A stretch of DNA of 64,000 nt from Erpobdella octoculata. Taxonomy: Eukaryota > Annelida > Clitellata > Hirudinida > Erpobdellidae. The translations under genes and the position numbers were made by a program. Numbering within the stretch: the first letter of the stretch is position 1; each line of letters starts with the position of its first letter. This document shows, piece after piece, positions 9,884 to 23,100 of this stretch. Location: assembly GCA_963978895.1 (NCBI GenBank), contig OZ022246.1, positions 8,776,642 through 8,840,641 of the forward strand, in the 5' to 3' direction. Under the pieces are notes generated by a model. The model was not told the origin of the DNA. It did not search any database and saw only the letters and a list, made by a program, of their open reading frames with translations.

Positions 9884-10550
9884 AATATAAATAAGCAAAT
9901 TCGACCCTTCAGATCCTGGCAGATGCGGGCTTCGTCCAGGCGAGATCTCACTATCCCTCGAACGCCCCATGCCTGCCGAATAGAGCCTTCTCTGTCGCTG
10001 GTGGACTTACCAATGGAACACAATTCCATCCTCAATCCGTGAATTTTCGACTCTGACTGAGTTCAAATTACAATTGAAAACTTATTCTTACAAAAGTTTT
10101 ATTTTATTATGCTCACATTTAGCTGCTGTTCGTTGCGCCGTTGCTTTTGTTCAAAACTTGCTTTTCTTTGAGCGACTAATACGAGAGCTATCCAATGGTA
10201 TTCGACATCTAAAATGTTTAATGAAGCCCATTCCTTTTTTCTTCGTAAGGCAAGTTGACCCGGTGACGAGTTTAGAAGCGACTGGTTGGGCGGCGAGTAA
10301 TTCGCCTGTAGCCTGTGCCTACATTTTTGTTCCCGAAAGCTATAAAACATACTACGCCTATGCAGTGGAGTCGCTAGGGTTGGTGTCACCTAGTATGGTA
10401 AGTCATGGTGTCACCCCTTTTACGGGTCCGTCAGTACCAATTAACTGAACCACACTTCTTCACTTTTTAGGTCGGAGGTAGAATAATGTAAAAGGTTAAA
10501 AACTAAAAACTATATAGAACTAATTTTGTTTGTTTTTTTAGAATAAATTT
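9884..10550. other. Unassigned DNA between retroelements
   Basis: No recognised domain. The open frame at 10,074-10,448 is compositionally plain and has no family features. Confidence 0.4.
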
Positions 10551-10587
10551 TCAATGTTTATGTAAGAAACCCGAACAATTCCTAATA

Positions 10588-10868
10588 GTGGGTTGGCTAA
10601 CTGCAGCATCGGATATCAAACGCGTAAGTGACGTCCAGGATCTGAAGAGATTGAGATCATCATCTTCACTCCTCATCCCCGCAACTCGTTTCAAAAATGC
10701 TGGTGACAGACGGTTTGCAGTCGCTGGCCCAAGGATCTGGAACACCCTTCCACCGGAGGTCACGTCGACTGAACGATTTAGAAAAATCCTCAAAATGCAC
10801 TTGTTCGTGACCTAGAAGTCATCCGACTAAAGCCACGTTAAAGATTGTAAAAATGAAATGAAATGAAA
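10588..10868 (+). pseudogene. 3' end of a LINE (RT C-terminus)
   Basis: The reading frame has LKRLRSSSSLLIPATRF, then GDRRFAVAGPRIWNTLPPE and a short F-K-x-L-K-x-H-L-F-type end (here FRKILKMHLF) before TAG at 10,813. This is the characteristic C-terminal tail of many CR1/L2/jockey-class LINE reverse transcriptases. The copy ends in an 'aatgaaatgaaatgaaa' simple-repeat tail at 10,852-10,868. All upstream coding is missing, as usual for a 5'-truncated insertion. Confidence 0.85.
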
Positions 10869-10975
10869 ACCAATAAATGTGAATATTTATAGAGCACCTC
10901 TTACAGAGCTCGGTGGCGCTGATCTTTTACATGTCCCAAGGAGAAACGATTTTGTTCGCAAGGTTTTCTAATAAA

Positions 10976-11982
10976 CAGGGCCGTAGCCAAAGGAAAAAAT
11001 CTACCGAGGACGACAAAACCAAACTAATTTTGAGAATTTATGCATCTCAGAAGTTGAACTTTCTAAAGCATATTCTGATCTCACATCTGTTTTTTTCTTG
11101 TTTCAAATTTAGCCTACCCCACCAGCAACATTACATAACAAATGTAATGAAAGGATATTAAAAAGATTTAATTGCTAACTTTATTTATATAAATGTTAGA
11201 ATAACTCTTTTGTGCCCGCATCCCAGCGCTGCAAAATCTACAAAGCGTCCACTGGAGTGATGTGGGGGATGGGGAGTAAAGCAAGTTCGGAAAAACGATT
11301 TTGTCTGCAGGTGCTTCGCAGCCATGTCTTGAAGCGCTTCAAAGTTCGGATTAGTGATTCTGTAAGTTACTTGTAACCACTTCTTTGGGTCACTTTTTGT
11401 ACCATTTTCCCAGTTCTTGAGGCCATGTCTCAGAAGAAGGAAGATCTGGCTTAAAAAGCTTAAACAAATTTGCCAACTGATCAGCCCACTTTTCAGGTCC
11501 TTTTCTTGTATGGCAGCAAGAAAGTCGTAGTCACTTTAAACAATGGAACTCGGTCATCTAAAAATAGTTTATTCAATTCCTGTAACACATGGCTGAAATG
11601 GTAAAAACATATTCACTTAAAAATGATTTTAAATAGAGACTGTTGGAGCATTTGCGCGATTGCTCTGTTTGGCAGTGATTCTGGAACCGGTTGGTTCAAA
11701 AGCAATATAAGGAGGGACATGGTTGGGGCTTGTACATAACTTCATAAAAACGTTTTTGTGAAGCATCTTTCACAACCTTTGTTTCTATAACGTAGGGCGG
11801 GGAACCAGTTTCATATCAGGTTTTAGTAAGAGCTAGAGAATCAAGTAAGTTTGATTGTTCCAGTCCAGTACAGAAAAACCCAAATGTATTTTTTTTATAT
11901 TTTATTTTTAAAAAATGTTTATTTTTTGTCAAATGTCTACCGAGGACACGTTCTCGGTGTCCTCAACCTGGCCACGGCCATG
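10976..11982. mobile_element. hAT-like non-autonomous element
   Basis: Left end CAGGGCCGTAGCCAAAGG and right end complement CATGGCCGTGGCCAGG form a short inverted repeat; both ends also carry 'taccgaggac' just inside. Flanking octamers CTAATAAA and CCAATGAA agree at six of eight positions. No coding capacity is seen. Confidence 0.5.
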
Positions 11983-12039
11983 CCAATGAAATGAGCTACT
12001 AGGGAGCGAGTGCAAGTTTAACTAGTTGAACCGTAAAGC

Positions 12040-13827
12040 TTTCTCGTTCAAGACTATCACTTTACTAACTCAGCTAACCTGGCACCTAAGATCGAGGCAA
12101 AGAAGGAACTGTCAGACCGCACAGCAATAGTGCTCTTCTTGGCATTAGAGATCAGCTCCATGGCAAGAGACGCATTGCATGAGCAATCTTGCAGCAAGAC
12201 ATTTTGACGGCAAACCCATTCTTTTGTCAGTTGCAGCTGCAAAAAAAAACAAAACAAAACAAATTCTGGCTTTAAAACTTTAAAGCTCTGCCTTCAAACA
12301 ACATATCAACGGAGCTTTCTCCAAGTTGGCCCAAATTTTGAGAGTCTAGAAAATGTCATCTCTGTTTTTTTGACAACCATTGCAGGTTAGTAGTGGTTCG
12401 TCTATTATTGTGAAAGTAACCACCTGGTTGTGTCGCTTCCATCATAAAATTTAGTCATAAAATTTCTGCCGAAATACACAAAAAATTGTTTGCACAAAGT
12501 AAAAACATTTTCACCTTGCCCTCTGATTCCACAGCGTGCCCAGCCACAAGATGGAGCTGGTGATTGTAGCACGTATTTAATTCCACGACCGAAAGTGTCT
12601 CGCAAAATTTTTTGGACTCCTCTCCTTCCACCGCTTATTACACTGAAATTGTGCCAGACATAACCCTGACTCAAAATGCAAGTGGCGCCCAGCTGATGAG
12701 TCTGAATATCTGTTAACAATGAACATGCCGGATTTTAGCATCTCCCTCACTCACTTTGATCATTCAGATCATGTGCTCTACTGCTTTTTCATCGCGCACA
12801 TAGCAAATAATAATTGACATATCCTGAATCCTGCAATGATCTCGAATTTCATCGTATTTGATTAAAATATCAGACTATGTCAGAACCCTTCTTGCATTAG
12901 TTTGTATGCGGCATTCCATAAGAATAGACTTAGCTTTTGCAAGTCGTTAGTAGTTGTGCTAACGAAACTAGACAAAAATTTAAAAAACTGGGAGTTTAAT
13001 TGAGCTTGGGGGCTTGGGGGTCTGACAGCAACTGGGGACCTGGCCAAAACTGGGGGGGGGTCTGGCCCCATAGCCAGAGGCGTAGCGAGGGTTTTTGGCG
13101 CCCGGGGCAAAACTATAAATTTTGCGCCCCCCTAGTTTATATGCGTGCGTTTTGGCGCCATCTTTTCGCGATCAGTATTTGAAAAAAAATGCGGCAAGCA
13201 AAAATTTTATTTAAAATACCGTAAAGAACAGAAATAAATTTTTTTTAAATCCACAAAACTCAGTGAGAATAAATGTAATAAATAAATGTCAATAAATGCA
13301 CACACTGATGAAATTCAATATGGTCCTTAGGCTGTGTGTCATAAACTTGATGTCATAAAGGAGGTGTGCTGCACAGGGCACAGACGTTCTAGATAGCAAG
13401 AGCAGCTTTCAAAACATTGGCTCTACGTCAACGATGTGAAATGACTGGTGGCTGGAGCATGAAGGGGTCACCAAGTTCCACCTTGCCTGAGCCGGAGATC
13501 TGTGCCTAGATTGTGGCTGGTGGGTTTGAAATGAAACACATGAGTGATATGGCTCTCTCCCTTCCTAAGAACCTAACAAGTTTGATGCTGCAGAACAACT
13601 AAATGGACTGAAGCAGCAGATATACAACTAGACTGTGGACGACATCCTGATGCAAGGAAGGAAACTACTGTTTTTCTTGCATCTTACGCAAACTTTGAGA
13701 GAGTGTTAGTCTAGCAAGAATATACTGTATCTTCCTCTTCGGCGCCCCCCCAAGATGGCGCCCGGGGCAGCTTGCCCCCCCTGCCCCCCCCTAGCTACGC
13801 CCCTGCCCATAGCTGGCTAGGGTCCTG
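12040..13827 (-). pseudogene. hAT/ZMYM1-like transposase relic, copy 1
   Basis: Minus-strand fragments GGRRGVQKILRDTFGRGIKY (about 12,600) and CNASLAMELISNAKKS (about 12,170) match segments of the second hAT relic at 38,300-40,626. Both belong to the ZMYM1-like group of hAT transposases, in which a G-V-Q-x-x-L segment precedes an H-C-x-x-H box. The right end at 13,827 (complement CAGGACCCTAGCCAGCTATG) matches the terminus of copy 2. Stops and frameshifts are frequent. The element at 13,075-13,805 is inserted close to its 5' terminus. Confidence 0.65.
13075..13805. mobile_element. hAT MITE, CAGRGGCGTAGC type
   Basis: Termini CAGAGGCGTAGCGAGGG and (complement of right end) CAGGGGCGTAGCTAGGG, followed inwards by 'tggcgcccggggc' on both sides. 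It is flanked by a perfect 8-bp duplication CCCATAGC (13,067-13,074; 13,806-13,813). The interior of about 700 bp does not code. It is inserted in the terminal region of the hAT relic. Confidence 0.9.
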
Positions 13828-14126
13828 ATCCCAATGCATATAAGCTAGCTAGACAATTCTTAATGTGTAGCAAACACACCTTGATCAAATTGTCTAAACT
13901 CACTTGTCAGATGCCTTAATCTTGAGTTTACGAACACTTGTTCCGGGCCTGTTTAGTTCGCAAAGCGCAGTCTACCTTTTTATCTGCTGTTTCGCAGATT
14001 GCGGTTTACCTTTTACTTTTACCGAGCTAATTCGTCCGTGAGCTCTTTGCTCTTACTATTAGTAGGTCATTTTATTTGCACGAGACTGGAATAAGATTTT
14101 AGCTGTCGGAATAAAAAAAAACTGCC

Positions 14127-17100
14127 ATGTTTCGCCCTTTAGAACGGCTTGTGCTTAAACGGCTAATAGATGTGCCGGCAAGGATGTGTCGTGCACAATT
14201 TGGCAGCACGGCTGTAAGTGTAGACACTACGACAGACAAATCAGTTTCTGAAACCATAAAGCCGTCATTTAATAAGCCATTTTTGAAAGATGTTTTTGCT
14301 GGGATTTATGATAAGGTAAGTAGGTAAGTGACACCTAAGCTGTTTTGTACATCACTGATTCTTTGGTAATTGTGTCATTTTTATATTTATTCACTCTCTT
14401 TATGACATAATACATAATTATATAGTTATTGAGAGACAGAAGATACAAAGTCTTTGCTTTGTTCTTCCAAGAACTTCATCTTACTGAAAGTTGAATACAC
14501 TAGATTAGCACTAGAGGACAAATGTTCTGTCAAATGTATTTGTCATTTGATAAAATATTCCTGGAAAAATTGTCCCTAGAAAAATTACTGGAGTTAAGCT
14601 AGCAGACTTGCACAGCATGGGATTAGATACACTAAACTAAATGTATGGATGAAGCTAGCAGACTCAGAAATAAATTAAATTTTTTTTAAAGTATTGGCAA
14701 TAAATAAGCTCTTTTAAATTATAATATGCACTCTAATTTAATACACTCTAAAAAATTCTAAAGAAATTGATTTTTTCTAAATATAAACAATATGGTAATC
14801 TCCTAGACCTAGTTTAGCAGCCTTAGCCAATTTCAATGGGAATTAACTGTTTTTTAAACATAAATGATATTTAAAACATAAGAAAAGTCTAATTAGAACA
14901 GAAATAATTGAATAAAAATAACAATTTTAGCACTTTAGAACATTTAAAAATTGCTCCTGAAGCTAAATGGTTTCTGGCGAAGATCTGTTTATCAGTGGCG
15001 ATAGAAGTGAAAAGTTGGAAAAAAAAATAAACTTAAATAAAATTATGTAAAAAATAATTATAATTTTAAATTAGTAAAATAAAAAAATTCTAATTTGTTT
15101 TAGATAAATATTTTAGGAGTTTCGGAAACTGCTCCAGTTTCTTTAAAGGCGGCGGTTTTGCCAATATGCCTCAACACAAATAAAAGAAAAAAATACTAAT
15201 TTATTTTAATATTATACATTTGGCTAAATTTATTTTAAAATTTAATCATATTATAGATACGCTTCCACTTAACGCTGTGATTGTTTTTAAAAATTTAAAA
15301 TTTCAAGTGCATATTTAATAATTGAATATTTTATTTCTCACATTTTTAAACTAATTTATATGTCAAACAGTCATTTCATTTAACTATTAATGTTTCTTTA
15401 CTTTTTATGACTTGAAATTGTATTATTCCACGTATCGACATTTCTTTTTGGTATTTCTGCTTAAAGTTGTTTTTTAATGAGTTTTTCTGTCGAAATATTT
15501 TTGTTAATATGTATGTTCTAATAATGCTCTGTGCTTATTTTATTAAAATGTTTTTAAAACCGGTTTTTTTATTGAAATTGGCCCAGGTTGCTAAACTATG
15601 AGATCACCAACAATAGATAGCCACAGGCGCACAGTGGATATATTACACACTGCAGTCTATAGCGCTTATGTTAACCACTACATCTAAGTAACTATTCACT
15701 ATTAAACTAATATTTGAAGTGTAACACAACTGTCTAGTGTTCTGTTAATAAAGAACACAAATTAGTAACTGCACATCTACTTTTTATATTTATTAGGCCG
15801 TCACGAAAAGACGCGACTTCCCATGTTGTATTGCACGGATGAGATATATACCTCTTACGTAAAGCTCTATATCTCATTAACTATCCACTATTGAACAACT
15901 ATTTAACATGTTACACAATCGTCTAGTGTTCTGTTATTAAACTTCAAAAATTCGTTACTGCATAACTGCATGTCTAAGTTTAATATTTATTAAGCCGTCA
16001 GGAAAAGAAGCGACTTTCCCTGACATGTTGTATTGCACGGTTCTGCTTAAATAAAACAATTTTTTAAAAAGTACTTCATTATATGATCTTTGATAATAGA
16101 TTCAAGAACTTTACTACAAACAGGTGTAAGTGTGACTGGCCTGTAATTGTCAACCTAAATTTTGCTCCCCTTCTTGTGTATTGGAACAACACGACTCATT
16201 CTCCAGTCACTCACCACCTATTTTATAAGATAAGTTATTGTCAATGTGGACATATAGAGGCTATTGCTCTGTTCCCATAGCCAGGGTATGCTGATAAGAT
16301 AACATCATGAAATATACAATTGAAATATTTTTTAAGACAGTTTTTAAAGAAAATATATTGAGGAACATTTTGTTTGTTTGCATATTTAAATACAGTGCCT
16401 TGGCTGTCCAGGTTTTATTGACAAAAATTACGATAACTTTTGTACAAAAGTACAAAGTACAAGAAATTTCACACATTTTAGAACATGCAAGTTAAAAATG
16501 ATGAAACACCTTATATTGAACTAACTGGAATCAAAAGAAATTTGATTTACTTTTTATTCATCTTGCTTCTATTCCCTCAATTGCTGTGCAAAGTTGAAGT
16601 TATTTAAAAACCAAATCAATCATAAGTAAGATAGTGCTGAAATAACCTTCAATTAATTTTTTTTCTAATTTTCACTTAGTTACCAAAATTATTTACACGC
16701 TTTGACTATTTGAATTTTTATGCAATATGATTTGGAGCACTCTTATACCTCACAGTGTTGAGGCTCTGTGGTAAAATATTCATTGTTTTGACTTAAGGGC
16801 ATGTTGATTTTTCCTGAAACTCTTTCACATGAGCAAGTCAAGAACTTAGACAATCAAGCTAAAGAAGTCAAACAGAAACTAGCTGAGATAGGTTTGTAAA
16901 TATTGCATTGCTGACCAATTAAGCTTTCTTTAACAGTTTATTTATGTGATTGAGTTTTATAGATTTCAGCAAATTTTCTTCTGACCCATCTGTTATTTCT
17001 GTGCTAAAAGAACTTGGATTGTTTGGTCATTCTATCCCACACAATTATGGTTAATTATTCTAGTTCAAGTTGGCAGTTATTCAATTTTTTTATTTAAAAA

Positions 17101-20100
17101 AATTAAATTTCAGGAGGTATGGAGTATACAGCCACGCAAATATTAAAATTTGTAGAGGCTTTTAGTTTAAATGAAAGCATTGCTTCATATTTCTTTATGC
17201 ATAACAGCCTTGGAATCAAGGTTAGAAATTTATTCATTTAAATTAGTATTTGAAAAGTGTGCTACTATCAACTGAATTTTATGATTTCTTTGTGTTCCAG
17301 TGTATTAGCATGTTTGGGACAGAAGAACAGAAAGAGAAATATTTGCCAAAGCTGGCTACTGGTGAAAACTGTATAGCTTTTTGTCTTCATGAGCCAAATA
17401 GGTTTGTTGGGCTGAAAAATTCTATATTTTTTTCTTGTAGTTAATTTTATGCTCAGAATTAATTCTTTTTGTATACTTGTTAATTTTGAATAAAAATTTA
17501 ACTGCTTATTTTTTATTTATTAATTAAAAGAACCTTGTAGTTGATTCATGGAAATCTTCACTTTCTGCCACCAATTCTTGCTCATTGTGGTGGAAGACCT
17601 TTTTTCTTGAGTTTTTTGGAATTCTTCTTGGCTCTCTAATCTTGATTTTCTTTGTTATGACAATGATCTACTAATATATAGGCTAATAATAATAGAAATA
17701 ATTGATATTCATGTACAATAGTTGTACTTTTACTTGATATACTGTTAGTATACAGTTGAGCAAGCTATATTAACAATAGAAAAAACATAATAAAAAATTC
17801 ATTAAAAAAAACAACTTTTTCTTGCGCCCTAAAAAGTATAAAATAATATTCCTATAATTCATATACAACGGAAAACGTTGCGGGCGCATTATTTTTTATA
17901 ACAATTTGTTTTATTAAAGTTGTTGATGTTGAAGCTGTATAATGTGCCCGCAACGTTTTCCATTGTATATGAATTATAGGAATATTATTTTATGCTTTTA
18001 GGGCGCAAGAAAAACGTTTTTTTTAAATGTATTTTTTATTATGTAAAAAATTATTTTCTACTTTTTCGTTTTTGATGGGTGAAATTTAAGAATTTGAGCT
18101 TTTAGAATAAATGTATTCAAATGACTGGTTAATCACAAGGAGTGCCAAGTGAAGGCTGACTCGTATTCCCCAACCTAATTTACAAAAAACATACAAACAT
18201 GACTAGCAATCTACGCAACTAAGCTCTCTCTCTGCTGGATCCACGTCAGACTTTTATAAGCTCTGTCGCATCATCTTCACAAGCGCACACATTGCACACT
18301 GTGCGACTGAAGTTCATTCATATTCATGATCATTCGTTATTTCCTTCTTTCCAGCATGCATGCTTATCGAACTTTCTCTGACTCATGCTCGATGCTGATC
18401 CATGCACGAGAGAGCGAGAGGTTGTTAGTTATGATTTGTCTGCACATAAATTTTTTATTAGTTGGCGTCGGGTTCTCAGAATTGGTATTTATTACTATTT
18501 ATATTCTATCAACATTAATCTATAACATCTCCAAAAATCACAACTGTAAGTACATGCTGAGAGAAATCAGACAAACAAACAAACAACTTTGTGACCTAAT
18601 AAAAACGTTGTAAAAAGGAAGTGTTTTAGATATTGAAATTTAGATATTGATTAGATATTTAGAGTCAAAACTAGCATGTGATAAGATTTAGTGAAATTTT
18701 GACATTTTAGCCAAACCATGAGTGTAGTGTTCCCAAACAGTTTTAGAGTTTACAAAAAATATTGTGGCTGGAGACTATTTAACTTATAAGAGATATGTAA
18801 ACAGAAAAGAGAATCGGCAAATAACCACCAGATAATTATTTTCTCTACATCATCAAATAGGATTTTAAAGAACTGTTTCTGTGTTTTTTATTGATCCAAA
18901 CCCAGTGAGCAATGTTTGATTTAGATCCCTATCTCGACAATGACTTGCTTAGTGCTCTGTAAATTAACTTTTTTGTTTTTTGTTATTACTACTATTGTTT
19001 AGAAAAAATGTTTGTTATTATTCTCGTATCTATTATATTTTTGTATTGGTTATGTTGGATGAAAATCGTGACAAATTTTTCTTAGTGGATCGGACATTTC
19101 TCTTGTTGAATCGACGGCTATGTTATCTGAGGATGGCAATTATTACATTCTTAACGGGGAAAAAACTTGGGTGGCTAATGCTGAAAATGCATCCGTTTTT
19201 ATTGTATTTGCCAAGACGGATGTTGGTGTGAGTCAGGTGAGTTTAATAATTGTTTATTTATTTATTTATCGTAAAGTTTTTTATGATTATTGTGCAATTG
19301 TTTGCTGGCATAACATTCCAAGAGAGAACATTTAGGAACTGCTCACATCTTATAAGTACTTACATTATATAACTGATTGCATTTTGTCACTACTCACATT
19401 TTTCATGCACTATTTATTTTGTTCAGGATAAAAAAGAGAAGAAATTGAGTGTAATGATTGTTGAAAGAACACAGGAAGGTGTAACATGTTCGCCTTCTTA
19501 CCAAACGTTTAATCAACAGGATTTGCATGGTTTGCATCTCATTGTTTCATTTTTATTATTGAGATTGGATTGTATCTTATTTAGCAAGATATTTGGAAGT
19601 TTAAAATTTCAGATTCTCTTGGATGTTTTTAACTAAAAATTTGTGAATGTGATAAGAAATATTGGTTGATTAGAAATCTGCTTGCTTGTAGTTTTATGTA
19701 CATTAAACTCTTAATTATCTGCAATTGATGGTGAAAAGAAATCCTGAATAGTTGATTTCTTAGTTAACCTAAAAAAAATTTTTCTCTTTGGTCAGTTTGC
19801 AGCGTTAAGTTTGAAAACATGCGCATACCTTCTTCTAATATCATTGGAGAGCCTGGAACTGGTTTTCAGGTATTTATTATTAAACTCTGTTTTTCTCTAT
19901 TTAAAATTAATTTTTTAAATTTTTTTCTCGATAGATCGCTACACAAGTTCTTTATGGAGATTTATTTTTGAAAGCAGGCGGCTGGTGCAGTATTCTCAAA
20001 AATGTTTCTGGTAAGAAATCCTTGTATTAGTAAAGATTTTTGGTTGTTAGTTTTTGTAAGGTTGGAAACAAATTTCAGAACAAGTATCCAATCACTGCAT

Positions 20101-23100
20101 TAAAAGAAAAGTTTTTGGTAATTCTCTGAAAGATTTTGGTCTTATTCAAGTAAGATTTATATATATTTATTCAAGTAAGATTTATATATATTTATTCAAG
20201 TAAGATTTATATATATTTATTCAAGTAAGATTTATTTATTGTATATGCCATCCTGTTATTTATTATAGAATTTTTGTAGGAAAAAATAGCAAATATAAAC
20301 ATGAACATATATGCTATGGAAAGTCTTAGTTATATGACAGCTGCAACAGTTGATTCTTATACTCAGCCTGATATGTTATGCGAATCTGCAGCTGTTAAGG
20401 TGAGGTGAAATATAATTTTTTTGAAATGTTAAAAAATGCAGAATCTTATCTCAGCTTTAAATGCCAATATTTTCCCATTTAGGTTTTCAGTTCTGAAAGT
20501 TTATTAAGCAGTTTAATAGATGCACTACAGATAATGGGTTCGTCATCCTGCCAGTCGGACAGCATCGTTTCAAAATCACTCGTTGACAGTCTCACAAATT
20601 CATTGGCTATTGTTAGTTTTGATTGTAGTGTACTTGATAACATGCCATTATATAACAATGTCTAATTTACAAAAACTAATTGTTTATTTTAATAAAAATA
20701 AATAAGGCTCAATTAAACTATAGAATTATATATATATATACATTGTAGAATGAACTAATAAATGGGAAACAAAGTATATGTAAATTTATACGGTTTTGAT
20801 TTAATTAAACTTCCTCGTTCCAAACAAAAGAAACATTTTATGCTTATGCATTTAAAAAATACTTTCCAAATATATTAGGAAGAAAATAATTAGAAATATA
20901 AAATGTCTGCGTGTGTTACTTGATATTTTTAAATTTGAAGTTCGTAACATTGAGATTAATAGTGTGTATTAATCACGACATGGAAAATATTTCTCAATCT
21001 TTTGTTATATACAACATGAAATTGTTTCAGTCAACAAATGAGATCCTGAGGCTATATATTTCTCTGAACTGTTTGCAACATGCTGGGATGAGGTTGCACG
21101 ATTCCGTAAAGTCTGTTTCAACTTTTGTGTTGAATTATAAGAATTTTTTAAATCATCTTTTTGACGAAAAATATTATTATGTGACCATATAGAAAAAGAA
21201 GAAACCCATTAAATCATGTTGGTTACATGTTACGAGAAGGCTGGAATCATCTGAAGTTTAGTGATGACAGTTCAACTTTATCTTTAAAGTTGTATGATGA
21301 TGTCCATCCAGAATTGGCTGTCAGTTTTTATATTGATATTAAATGTTTTGAATTTTGTTTTTTTTTTAACAATTTGATATTATTTCAGACCTGTGCAGAA
21401 TCGCTAGAAATTAGAATTTCAAAATTGAAGAAAGTTGTGATTAAATATTGGACTTCTTTCTTTAATGTAAGATAAACATTTGTTTGGTTCTTTCAAGTTG
21501 TATTGATAAAGAACAATAATTAATTTAAATCCATAATCTTTTTCTGTGTGCATGATTGAGTTTAACACTATGAAAGCATAAATTCAGATAATGGTCCAAA
21601 TGTTATTTCTCTTATTCTGTCAACGGTATCTTATGCTTAACAGAATCTTCCTTCTCATCAACTTGCACTAAAGAAATTTGCAGACGTTGCGATAAGTGTT
21701 TATGCAATGAATGCTTGCCTCGCAAGAGCATCACGATCAAAAGCAATCGGGCTAAAAAACTGTGATCATGAGGTTAGATATTCAGTTATGTATTTTTTAG
21801 TTATGCATTTTTTATAATTTAGTTATGGTTAGATGGATATCCATCCATAGCTTAGCATGAAAAATGGATGTTTATAAAATAAATGGTGGTGATGATGATG
21901 ACGATTTTTAAACAAGTTTTTTTCAACAGAATTTTTTGATTTAACATAAAAATAATAATCTAATCATTGAGTATATTAATATTTGTTCATAATCTCTCAT
22001 CCTTAATGTGAAAATTTTTAATTCCTATTACAATTGTTTCAATTTTTTTTATTGTTTAAAATCTTAAATCAAATTGAAAAATTTTTGCTAGGCAAACATT
22101 ATTACTCACAGAAAAATATATTTTAAAATTGGACTGAGGCTTTATAAAGCACTTAGCTTGGTTATCTATCATTGAGCAGGGTTTTTTGTGGTTTTTTCTT
22201 GTTTCTTTCACTCTCAGTCTTTCTCTCCATTTTTGACTTTTTAACTTGTTCTTTCGCACTTTGTGTGGTCGTTTGACAGTAATAATAAAGGTGCTTCTGC
22301 GGATGTTGGTGATGCCGGAGGGATTCAAGTCACCAGCCTTAAGGTCTGCAGGGGAATGCCATACCTCATCCTTAATGTCAAACTAGCTCCTAAATGTTTT
22401 AGATCTTCTGACCCTGGTGGTCGAAATTCGGATTCCAAACTCCTTTATTAGCTTCCTCCATACCAAATTTCATCCAGATAAGTTCAGCAGTTCAGATTTG
22501 AATAATGCACAAACAAAACGTTGCATTTCTTAAACCAGCCATTGTTTCCAGAAAATTCCTCAGTGTTGTGTTTTTTTACCGGATTCACTTGACAAACGCT
22601 AATGTCGGTAGCTCCAATGGCTTCAGGCTCACTCCATCTTAACACGAATTAAGCGTTGATCGAATTAATATCAATTGACTCCTACTTCGATTAGGAGACA
22701 CTGGCATTAACACCGAGATTCACTAGTGCAAGCAATTTAACAACGAGGCCTAACTGAAAACAAGAACAGCTTGGATGCACAATATCTAAGTTATAATAAA
22801 CAAAATTAAGAGTACTCTACGGGCCGATTTCTTGTGACCCGGTCCGTGCTAATTTTGGCCCGGCTCAGCCTGACTCATTTTTATAAGCCTAAAGTTCCTT
22901 TACTAGGTACAAAAATCTTGGATTAGCCCAGCTTGACTTCAAGCTCGGCCCGTTTAAAAACCTTAAAATTCAGGCCCAGTACGGCTCTGCAGTACTCTAT
23001 GAAAATATTAGTCACACTATCTGAAATAAAATTTGTTGCAGAAGAAATGATTGTTGATCTAATTCAGAGAAAAAGTTCTTCAGAAAAAGCACAATGATTT

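Noticed and set aside
9284..9970. 228-residue minus-strand frame as a host gene
   Set aside because: It begins outside and runs through the LTR into the internal region of the LTR element; no host domain is seen.
12405..12719. 104-residue frame as a separate gene
   Set aside because: Homologous to the second hAT relic and part of a frame-broken transposase.
20483..20666. ACAD9 ending at TAA 20,666 as a truncated protein
   Set aside because: Downstream exons from 21,031 to 25,839 continue the ACAD9 alignment in phase through the donor at 20,612.
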